A stretch of DNA of 64,000 nt from CAZFVY01 sp964522665 (GTDB taxonomy: Bacteria > Verrucomicrobiota > Verrucomicrobiia > Limisphaerales > CAZFVY01), in assembly GCA_964522665.1 (NCBI GenBank), contig CAZFVY010000005.1:1-64000 (forward strand). Direction: 5' to 3'. Every line of letters begins with the position of its first letter. The stretch's first letter is position 1. Positions 36,753-43,980 of the stretch are shown here, piece by piece. Below the pieces are notes generated by a model that was not told where the DNA came from, made no database searches, and was given only the letters and a program-made list of their open reading frames with translations. The position numbers and the translations under genes were made by a program.

Positions 36753-39086
36753 CTACGGCGAGCGGGCGCGATAAAAGTGATAGGACGACCCGGCGTTTTG
36801 CGGGTCGGTAAAGACGAGTCCGCTCGAGAATCGATTCGTCCAAACGGGGAGCCAATGGGCCAGATCGGTCGAGGTCTCCACGACCACCAACGATCCGGTT
36901 TGCCCCGTGAGACTGAAACCGAATCGGCCGGCGTTAAATCCAAAGTTTGGTCCCGAGGCGACGATCAGCGTAGGTTTCGCGGAGCCGATGGGGATGCCTT
37001 TGCGGATGATCTGATTGAAGTTGTCCGCCACATAGATGTTGCCGGCGCCGTCCACGGTTACGCCGGTCGGATCGGCGAACTGCGCGGCGCTGCCGGTCCC
37101 GTCCGCGCTGCCGCCGTAGGTCGCGAGACCCGCGAGCGTCGTCGTCGCGCCGCTTGGGGTCACGCGGCGGATCGTGTGGTTGAACGTGTCCGCGATATAG
37201 AGGTTGCCAAGGGCGTCCACCGCGACGCCCCGCGGGTAATTGAAGCGCGCGGCGCTCCCGGAGCCGTCGGCGCTGCCGATCGCGAGCGCTTGTCCGGCGA
37301 GAGTCGTCACGGCTCCGTCCGGGGTCACTTGCCGAATCGTCTGGTTAAACGTGTCGGCGACAAAAACGTTTCCCGCGTTGTCGGTCGCCACGCCGGAGGG
37401 ATAATAAAACCGCGCGGCACTTCCGGTTCCGTCGGCCACGCCGGCGGTCCCCGCCAGCCCCGCGAGAGTGGTCACGGCGCCGGCCGGAGTCACTTTCCGG
37501 ATCGTTTGATTGAAAGTGTCGGCGACGAATACGTTACCGGCGTTGTCCACGGCCAGGCCAAAAGGATTCCAAAAGGCGGCGTCGGGTCCGGTCCCGTCCG
37601 CCTTGCCGGCGCTGCCCGCGAGGCCCGCCAGGGTGTTCACGACGCCCGCCGGTGAGATTTTTCGGATCGTGAAATTGCCGGTGTCCGCCACATAGACCGC
37701 GCCCGCGCCGTCCACGGCGACGCCTAGCACGCCGCCGAAACGCGCGGACGTGCCCGCTCCGTCGGCGCTGCCAGGAACTCCCGCCAGTCCCGCCAAGGTT
37801 GTGACGGTTCCCGCGGACGTCACTTTGCGAATCGTTTCGTTTGAGGCGTCGGCGACGTAAACATTACCGGCGCTGTCCGCCGCCACGTCGGAAGGAGAAT
37901 AAAATCGCGCGGCGTCTCCGGTTCCGTCCGCGGAGCCATAACCGGCCTGACCTGCCAAGGTGGTCACCGTGCCGCCCGGCGTTACGCTTCGGATCGTATT
38001 GTTGGCGGAGTCCGCCACGATGACATTTCCGGCCGCATCGACGCCCAGGCCGGAAGGTTCGTAAAACCGCGCCGCGCTGTCGTCGTCGTCCCTGTTCCCG
38101 CTGAACCCTGCTCGACCGGCCAAGGTGGTTACCAGGCCGGCCGGCGTAAGCTTTCGGATCACGTTGTTAAGCGTATCCGCTACGAACACGTTTCCCGCCC
38201 CGTCCAGCGCCACCCCGGACGGGGAATAAAAGCGGGCGTTGCTTCCGACCCCATCGACACTTCCGCCGATCGGCCGGCCATACTGATCAGTTTGGTCAGA
38301 CTGGGCCAGTCCCGCCAGAGTCGTTACCACTCCGCCCGGGGTCACTTTCCTAATCGTGTCGTTGAAGGTATCCGCGACGATGACATTACCAGATTGATCC
38401 ACCGCGACTCCGAATGGGTTCCAAAATCGCGCGACGCTGCCCGTCCCGTCGGCGTAGCCCGGGGCGCCCGCCAGACCCGCGAGAGTGGTCACAACGCCCG
38501 CGGGCGTGACCCTTCGAATCGTCGCGTTGCCGGTGTCGGCGACATAGACGTTGCCGTCGAGGTCCACCGCCACGCCCGAGGGGTAGTTGAAGCGCGCGTC
38601 GCTCCCGGCGCCATCGGCGGCGCCATAGTTGCCAGCTTGACCGGCCAAGGTTGTGACGACGCCGGCGGGCGTGACTTTTCGGATCGAGTTGTTGCGCGTG
38701 TCCGCCACGTAGAGATTTCCCGCGCTGTCCGCCGCCACGCCGAACGGCGCGTTGAAGCGAGCGCTGCCACCCGAGCCGTCGGCGCTGCCCGGGCTGCTCG
38801 CTTGTCCGGCGAGGGTCGTTCCGACTCCCGCCGGGGTCAACCTCCGGATCGTGTGGTTATTGGAGTCCGCGACATAGATATTGCCGGCGCCATCCACCGC
38901 CGCTCCGGACGGGAAATAGAAGTGAGCGGCGCTACCCGTTCCGTCCGCGCCGCCGTTGTTCGGAGTCCCGGCGAGCCGCGTGAAGACGTAACCAGTGTTT
39001 GTCGAAGTAGATTGGCCAAAGCTCGGCAGCGCCGCCAACGACACGGTGAGCAGGCTCCAGGCTAGTTTAACGGCGCGGTTTAGCAT
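36753..39086 (-). CDS. Secreted 12-repeat NHL beta-propeller protein
   Basis: This 777-residue exported protein has a signal peptide at about 1-24 (hydrophobic core SLLTVSLAALPS). Twelve NHL repeats follow, each with a core such as NVFVADTFNQTIRKVTP and a period of about 55 residues. Repeat 4 carries a 10-residue insertion. Twelve blades would suit two six-bladed propellers. The last 55 residues form a separate module ending HFYRARSP and containing VVVETSTDLAHW, also found at the end of the protein at 43956-46586. No enzyme motif is seen; a binding or scaffold role outside the cytoplasm is an inference. Confidence 0.9.
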   Translation of the reverse strand: MLNRAVKLAWSLLTVSLAALPSFGQSTSTNTGYVFTRLAGTPNNGGADGTGSAAHFYFPSGAAVDGAGNIYVADSNNHTIRRLTPAGVGTTLAGQASSPGSADGSGGSARFNAPFGVAADSAGNLYVADTRNNSIRKVTPAGVVTTLAGQAGNYGAADGAGSDARFNYPSGVAVDLDGNVYVADTGNATIRRVTPAGVVTTLAGLAGAPGYADGTGSVARFWNPFGVAVDQSGNVIVADTFNDTIRKVTPGGVVTTLAGLAQSDQTDQYGRPIGGSVDGVGSNARFYSPSGVALDGAGNVFVADTLNNVIRKLTPAGLVTTLAGRAGFSGNRDDDDSAARFYEPSGLGVDAAGNVIVADSANNTIRSVTPGGTVTTLAGQAGYGSADGTGDAARFYSPSDVAADSAGNVYVADASNETIRKVTSAGTVTTLAGLAGVPGSADGAGTSARFGGVLGVAVDGAGAVYVADTGNFTIRKISPAGVVNTLAGLAGSAGKADGTGPDAAFWNPFGLAVDNAGNVFVADTFNQTIRKVTPAGAVTTLAGLAGTAGVADGTGSAARFYYPSGVATDNAGNVFVADTFNQTIRQVTPDGAVTTLAGQALAIGSADGSGSAARFNYPRGVAVDALGNLYIADTFNHTIRRVTPSGATTTLAGLATYGGSADGTGSAAQFADPTGVTVDGAGNIYVADNFNQIIRKGIPIGSAKPTLIVASGPNFGFNAGRFGFSLTGQTGSLVVVETSTDLAHWLPVWTNRFSSGLVFTDPQNAGSSYHFYRARSP
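36960..38990 (-). repeat. Twelve tandem NHL coding repeats (about 165 bp each)
   Basis: Within the NHL gene the DNA itself is a tandem array with units of about 165 bp. They are recognisable on the plus strand by recurring segments complementary to GTCGCCGACACG-type codons and to the ACNACGCTGGCCGG-type junction. Some neighbouring units (repeats 9 and 10) are nearly identical over the NVFVADTFNQTIR part, which points to recent duplication or gene conversion. Confidence 0.8.
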
Positions 39087-39559
39087 TCGATTATCGGCTT
39101 AAACATTGCCAACCTGTGACTGAGGTACAAGCGAGCGAGGGAGGCGGGGTAGGGGTGCGGCTTGAGTTGAATAGGTGCGTGGCGAACGGTGGCCGTCAGC
39201 CTTTATGCGGCTGACAGTACGGAAAATGCGGGCGATCCGACAATTCGGTAAACACCCTACTTTGGGCGCCCCACCTTGCGGTCGTGGAGAAAGAGGTCGG
39301 CGTCCAACGTTTTATCTGAGTTGGGCGACGGCTCCGGAGTCGGAAAAGGCGCCTCTGGTTGCGAGCGCTTCCGCCAGGTCGATAAAGGTGGGGACGCAGT
39401 GGCCTCGATTGAAACCAGCAGGTGCGAATCGCACGGACCTTTGCGTCGGTCGCGCGGCTGATCCCGGGGTGTGAGCGGCCTTGAATCGGCGACTCAGTTG
39501 TCTCGGGTGTGGGGCGCGGATTCTCCAAGACCAAGGGACGCCCGAGCTCGGCCCTGGCT
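39087..39559. other. 473-bp spacer, one perfect hairpin, no gene recognised
   Basis: The open frames here are short and mutually overlapping, with no recognisable protein. A perfect 7-bp hairpin, GTCAGCC (39195-39201) with GGCTGAC (39209-39215) and a 7-nt loop, lies about 110 bp upstream of the NHL start. The T-arm-like string GGTGCGAATCGCAC near 39421-39434 is not part of a foldable tRNA. Confidence 0.5.
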
Positions 39560-39892
39560 TTAGCCGCCTGACTTAGTCGGGTGGTGACGGAAGTCCAAGA
39601 CGAGGTTGTACGCCGCGACGAAAGCGGGAAACAAATTGCTCAGAATGCCGACCGAATCCCACTTTCCCAGAGTGAAATAGGCCAAGACCAGGAGGCTGCC
39701 GACGACGCTCATGTACCAAAAGAGCCTGGGAATGGTCGGCTTCCCAGATTTTCGAGTCGCCAGGAATTGGACCGCCCACCGCCCGCCGAAAAGCAGGGTG
39801 CCGACGTAGCCTACCACTTCCCAAGGAGTGATCCCGAAACTACCGAGGTGGAAAAGGGGTTGATGCATATCGCTAGGCAGCGCCGCGATCAA
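39560..39892 (-). CDS. Small membrane protein with lipid A biosynthesis N-terminal (LABN) domain
   Basis: This 110-residue protein matches the LABN family, which is found fused to LpxB or alone. The pattern is VGYVGTLLFGGRWAVQFLATRKSGKPT, cited here as GGRWAVQ, followed by PRLFWYMSVVGSLLVLAYF. It has three likely membrane helices. The start may be M9 (39868) instead of 39892. No glycosyltransferase follows, so this is a stand-alone copy. Its substrate is not known. Confidence 0.8.
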   Translation of the reverse strand: MIAALPSDMHQPLFHLGSFGITPWEVVGYVGTLLFGGRWAVQFLATRKSGKPTIPRLFWYMSVVGSLLVLAYFTLGKWDSVGILSNLFPAFVAAYNLVLDFRHHPTKSGG

Positions 39893-39946
39893 TTTACGCG
39901 AACTATCCGAGGCGCTCGGCCGTTGGGCGGCGTGATTTTGTCCCGC

Positions 39947-40855
39947 TCACTTGGCCGGGGCGGAGTTTGATTTGGCAATAAGATGCTTGCCGAAGAACTC
40001 GATCATCGCCTGCTCGGCCCTGTCTTCGTCGGCGCCCTTGAAGCCGTGACCCGCGCCGAGAATGGTGAGCAGGTCGGCCTCGACGCCGCACGACTTCAGA
40101 CGTTCGACGAGCCAGAGCGCTTGCTCGTAGTCCACGTAATTGTCACGCGTGCCGTGGATGCAAAGCGTGGGCGCGGCCTCGGGCGTGACCCAATAGAGGG
40201 GGCTGGAAAGAATGTGCCGCTGGCGCTCGTGGATGACGTCGCCACCGAGGAAGAGAGGCAGCACTTCGGCGGCATCCACGCTCTTGCCGTACGATTTCGT
40301 GAAATCGCTTGGCCCGTAGAAATTCACGACGCAGGCGACGCGGCTGGATTGGTCAGCGTTTCCGCCGTCGCCTTCGAACTGTTTGACGCCCGCGGTGACG
40401 GCCAGAAACTGCGCCAGATGCCCGCCGGCGGAACCGCCCATCGTCCCGATGCGGTCGGGATCGAGTTGATATTTGCTCGCGTTCGCCCGCAGCCAACGTA
40501 CGGCCGCCTTCACGTCGTACACCGCCGCCGGAAACTGGTATCTCGGAGCCAATCGGTACGTCACCGTCACCGCCAGATACCCGTGTTCCGCCAATTTAAG
40601 GCAGAGCTTGTCGTAGCCCTCGCGCGTGCCCGCCCGGAAGCCGCCGCCATGAATACAGACCACGACCGGCAAGAGTCCATTGGCCGATTTGGGGCGGGCG
40701 AGGTCGAGTTGGAGATGTTGGTCGTCCGGGTTCGAGAACTCGATTCCTTTCGTGAACTCAACCGTTTCAGGCACGGGCAACTCCGCCGCGCGCGCGAGGC
40801 CGCCGCAGGCCAACCAGGCGCAGGTAAAAGTAGTCAAGCCAATCAATCGTTTCAT
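39947..40855 (-). CDS. Secreted alpha/beta-hydrolase esterase (BD-FAE / HSL-like)
   Basis: This predicted carboxyl or carbohydrate esterase has 302 residues. A signal peptide of about 23 residues (LACGGLARAAE) directs export. The oxyanion motif is HGGGF, the nucleophile serine sits in GGSAGG, the acid is in HGTRDNYV and the histidine is in GAGHGF. It resembles the second esterase at 53.4-54.4 kb closely along the whole catalytic domain. The substrate cannot be deduced. Confidence 0.88.
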   Translation of the reverse strand: MKRLIGLTTFTCAWLACGGLARAAELPVPETVEFTKGIEFSNPDDQHLQLDLARPKSANGLLPVVVCIHGGGFRAGTREGYDKLCLKLAEHGYLAVTVTYRLAPRYQFPAAVYDVKAAVRWLRANASKYQLDPDRIGTMGGSAGGHLAQFLAVTAGVKQFEGDGGNADQSSRVACVVNFYGPSDFTKSYGKSVDAAEVLPLFLGGDVIHERQRHILSSPLYWVTPEAAPTLCIHGTRDNYVDYEQALWLVERLKSCGVEADLLTILGAGHGFKGADEDRAEQAMIEFFGKHLIAKSNSAPAK

Positions 40856-40897
40856 CGCGGGTCCTATTTGGGGTGAGGTCGGGAGTTTGGCGGTCGT

Positions 40898-41305
40898 TTA
40901 GTAACCCGCGTCGGCCGGTTTTTTGGCCGGTTGGATCAACTCGATCTCATAACCTTCCGGCGCGTCGATGAAAGCGAAACCTCCGCCGTTCTCACGCATC
41001 GTGGGGCCGTCCGAGTACTTGAGGCCGAACTTGGCCAGGTGTTTGCCGAATTCCTCCAAGCTCTCAACCTCAAACGCCAAGTGGGTCAGGTCGGCCTGCA
41101 CTTGGACCGGACCGCTCGACGGGAAATAGCAGAGTTCAATCAACTCCTCGCTTTCCGGCGCCTTTAAAAACGCCAACTCAGAACCGCGCGGTGATTTGTG
41201 GCGCCGGGTTTCCTGGAGGCCGAGAATGTCGCAATAAAATTTCACCGACTTTTCGAGGTCATTCACCCGATAGCGCGTGTGGAGTAGTTTTTTGGCAGCG
41301 TTCAT
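40898..41305 (-). CDS. Glyoxalase/VOC-family protein (lactoylglutathione lyase-like)
   Basis: This 135-residue protein has two beta-alpha-beta-beta-beta units of the VOC fold. The metal ligands of glyoxalase I are recognisable as H9 (LLHTRYRV), a glutamate in LIELCYF, a histidine in LTHLAFEV and a glutamate in YEIELIQ. This supports methylglyoxal detoxification, although other VOC chemistry is possible. It is transcribed away from the barrel protein gene. Confidence 0.83.
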   Translation of the reverse strand: MNAAKKLLHTRYRVNDLEKSVKFYCDILGLQETRRHKSPRGSELAFLKAPESEELIELCYFPSSGPVQVQADLTHLAFEVESLEEFGKHLAKFGLKYSDGPTMRENGGGFAFIDAPEGYEIELIQPAKKPADAGY

Positions 41306-41412
41306 GGCGGAAGTGTAGCTGGGGCCGGACGGGTTCGCAACGCTTGGCTGGCCGGGCCTGGCTTGCGGGTAGGCTCTGGGTGGATTGACCCAGGGCGGAT
41401 TGTTCGGGCTTG

Positions 41413-41421
41413 TGCTATAAT
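41413..41421 (+). promoter_or_regulatory. Extended -10 promoter for the outer-membrane protein gene
   Basis: TGCTATAAT is a perfect match to the extended -10 consensus TGnTATAAT. It lies 30 bp upstream of the preferred ATG. No -35 at proper spacing is present (TTGACC at 41385-41390 is 25 bp away), which is usual for extended -10 promoters. Confidence 0.6.
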
Positions 41422-41450
41422 CCGAAAGTCGTTATGTGGGGATGGAAGTG

Positions 41451-42686
41451 ATGAAGGTTGCGAGTCGAAGTTGGGCGCCGGCGCTGCTGGCGCTGCTGGT
41501 GTTGGTGGCCCCGCCGTCCGTCCGCGCGCAGCTCGATCCCGAGCCGCGTCAATTGATCCAGATGGGTTACAATCAGCCTCTGGAGGGGCGTGGGCCGATC
41601 GCCGGTTACGCGTTCTATTATTGGAATCAGCCTGAGTTCATTCGGACAAACCTTACGTTGCGGCTGGCCATCGCGCCGGTCTATCTCGATGGCGAACTCG
41701 GCTTCAAAGGGGCGCTCGGCCCGCAGACGGACCTGGCGCTGGGGTTCAGCGGCGGAGGTTTCGCGGACAGCCATTTCGAAATCCGGCAAGGCAAGTTTAT
41801 CGAGAGCGAGTCGTTCACCGGGCACGGCGCGGGCGTTTCACTTTCCGCATACCACCTTTTCAACCCCGATAGCCAGATTCCATTGACTGGCGTCTTGCGG
41901 GGCGGCGTGCGCTATAGCATGTACGAGCGAGACGACAATACCGCCCAGAATTTTGTGCTGCCCGAGGACCGCGGCACGCTGAATGTGCGGGCTGGTCTGC
42001 GCTGGGGCGGCCGGGAACCGTTGCTCTCGCCGCGCCTGGCGATGGAGCTATCCGCCTGGTATGAGGGCCAGTACCGCTTAGACGACGGCTCGTTCGGTTT
42101 TGACGGCGATCGCGTGATCCGCTCGCACGCCCATCTGTTTTGGGGCCGCGCGCTGATGATTTACACGCTGCCCAAATCCGGGCAAACCTTCGACTTCAGC
42201 ATGACCTCGGGCTTGAGCCTGAACTCGGACCGCTTTAGCGCCTACCGATTGGGTTCCGTTTTGCCGCTGGCGTCCGAATTTGCCCTCAATCTGCCCGGCT
42301 ACTATTTTCAGGAGATCACGGCCACTCGGTTCGTCCTCTTCAGTGGCGTCTATACTCTGCCTCTGGACCCGGCGCAGGATTGGTGCCTAACGGCTTTCGC
42401 CTCGTCGGCCGCGGTGACGTATCTCCCGGGTTTCGAGCAACCCGGCAATTGGAATTCGGGAGTCGGCGGGGGCCTGACCTATCGGTCGCCGGCAAAGGTC
42501 TGGGAAGTGCAGCTTGGCTATGCTTACGGGATCAACGCGATTCGTTCGGACGGCCGCGGTTCTCATAGCGTCGGATTGCTGTTGCAGATCGACCTTGAGG
42601 CGCGTCGGCGGTTGAACCGGTCACGCTTCGATCCAGGGTTCGATCCCACCAAATCCCACGGCCTCGAGCGAATCTTGGGACGCTGA
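41451..42686 (+). CDS. Predicted outer-membrane beta-barrel protein
   Basis: The 411-residue protein starts with a signal peptide (SWAPALLALLVLVAPPSVRAQ, cleavage after the Ala-Gln region). It continues with alternating polar and hydrophobic strands rich in Tyr, Phe, Gly and Ser, such as FYYWNQPEF, LRLAIAPVYLDGELGF and VGLLLQIDLEARR. No family was recognised, and the pattern is that of a transmembrane barrel. GTG 41436 and ATG 41442 are alternative starts; 41451 gives the cleanest signal peptide. A strong extended -10 box precedes it. Confidence 0.7.
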   Translation: MKVASRSWAPALLALLVLVAPPSVRAQLDPEPRQLIQMGYNQPLEGRGPIAGYAFYYWNQPEFIRTNLTLRLAIAPVYLDGELGFKGALGPQTDLALGFSGGGFADSHFEIRQGKFIESESFTGHGAGVSLSAYHLFNPDSQIPLTGVLRGGVRYSMYERDDNTAQNFVLPEDRGTLNVRAGLRWGGREPLLSPRLAMELSAWYEGQYRLDDGSFGFDGDRVIRSHAHLFWGRALMIYTLPKSGQTFDFSMTSGLSLNSDRFSAYRLGSVLPLASEFALNLPGYYFQEITATRFVLFSGVYTLPLDPAQDWCLTAFASSAAVTYLPGFEQPGNWNSGVGGGLTYRSPAKVWEVQLGYAYGINAIRSDGRGSHSVGLLLQIDLEARRRLNRSRFDPGFDPTKSHGLERILGR

Positions 42687-42852
42687 CCGTACGTCGTGTG
42701 CCGGCGGTGACCATTGGCGCCGTCGGCGGCGCCCGACGCGCGAGTCGCGCTCCGTCGCGAAATAGCTGGCTTCGGCGATTCGGGTTCAAGAGTGTTCGCA
42801 CGGTTGTTTGGGTTGCTCCGGCTCAGCGAAAATGGGATAAACCCGGCCACTT

Positions 42853-43980
42853 ATGAAGCGACTCACGGAACCGCGCCGGCATTTCGCCAGCGACAATTAC
42901 GCCGGCATTTGTCCCGAGGCCTGGAACGCGTTGGCCGAGGCGAATCAGGGGCATGTGGTCGGCTACGGCGATGATCCTTGGACCAGTCGCGCCGCGGATC
43001 TGATTCGCGAAGTGTTTGAGACGGACTGCGAGGTTTTCTTTGTCTTCAACGGAACCGCGGCGAACTCGCTCGCCTTGGCGGCGTTGAGCCAGTCCTACCA
43101 CAGCCTGCTTTGCCATGAAACGGCGCACATCGAGACTCACGAGTGCGGCGCGCCCGAACTGTTCTCGCACGGCGCGAAAGTCTTGTTGATGCCCGGCGAG
43201 CACGGAAAGATCGCGCCGGCTTCCATTCGCGAGATGGTGACCCGGCGCAGTGACATCCACTATCCCAAACCGCGCGCGGTCAGCCTGACCCAAGTGACCG
43301 AGTGGGGCACGATCTACTCGCCGCAGGAATTGCGGGCGATCGGCGAGGTGGCGAAAGAGCTAAACCTCCGCATTCACATGGATGGCGCTCGTTTCGCGAA
43401 CGCGGTCGCGGCGCTCGGGGTGACGCCCAAGGAAATCACGTGGCAGGCGGGGGTGGATGTGCTGGCTTTTGGCGGCACCAAGAATGGAACCCAGGTGGGC
43501 GAGGCGTTGGTCTTTTTCAACCGTGAACTGGCGAACGAATTCGACTACCGCTGCAAGCAGGCCGGTCAATTGGCGTCGAAAATGCGCTTCGTTTCGGCGC
43601 CGTGGGTGGGGATGTTGCGGGACGGCGCCTGGCTCCGCCACGCCGGACATGCCAACCGCATGGCGCAACTACTTTACGCGAAGCTGCAAGGTCTGCCTGA
43701 AGTGAAGTTCACCGCGCCAGTCGAGTCAAACATGGTGTTTTTGGAGTTGCCGAAGCCGGTCATCAGCGCGATGCACGGGCGCGGGTGGCATTTCTACGTG
43801 GTCGCCGGCGAATGTGGGTGCCGGTTGGTTTGCTCGTGGGACACCACGACGGGGGATATCAACGCGTTCGTGCGCGATTTGAGGAACGCTATGTCGCTCG
43901 ATTCGCCAGCACCGCAGGCGAAGCATCGCGCCTCCCAGCGGACTGGATCGCGAACTCAGGGCATGAAGCGAACGCGGTAG
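42853..43980 (+). CDS. Threonine aldolase / beta-eliminating lyase family PLP enzyme
   Basis: The protein of 375 residues belongs to the low-specificity L-threonine aldolase group, which splits threonine or allo-threonine to glycine and acetaldehyde. The PLP lysine is K210 in FGGTKNG, the PLP aspartate is D177 in HMDGAR and the N-terminal part has FASDNYAGICPEAW. The C-terminal 25 residues are Arg/Ser-rich and overlap the convergent gene end by 25 bp. A closely related aromatic lyase function cannot be excluded. Confidence 0.86.
   Translation: MKRLTEPRRHFASDNYAGICPEAWNALAEANQGHVVGYGDDPWTSRAADLIREVFETDCEVFFVFNGTAANSLALAALSQSYHSLLCHETAHIETHECGAPELFSHGAKVLLMPGEHGKIAPASIREMVTRRSDIHYPKPRAVSLTQVTEWGTIYSPQELRAIGEVAKELNLRIHMDGARFANAVAALGVTPKEITWQAGVDVLAFGGTKNGTQVGEALVFFNRELANEFDYRCKQAGQLASKMRFVSAPWVGMLRDGAWLRHAGHANRMAQLLYAKLQGLPEVKFTAPVESNMVFLELPKPVISAMHGRGWHFYVVAGECGCRLVCSWDTTTGDINAFVRDLRNAMSLDSPAPQAKHRASQRTGSRTQGMKRTR

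Noticed and set aside
36714..39065. Plus-strand open frames opposite the NHL protein (313 and 257 codons)
   Set aside because: They repeat with the same period as the NHL array and are shadow frames of it.
39421..39434. T-arm-like string suggesting a tRNA remnant
   Set aside because: No acceptor, D or anticodon stems can be placed around it, so it is a chance match.
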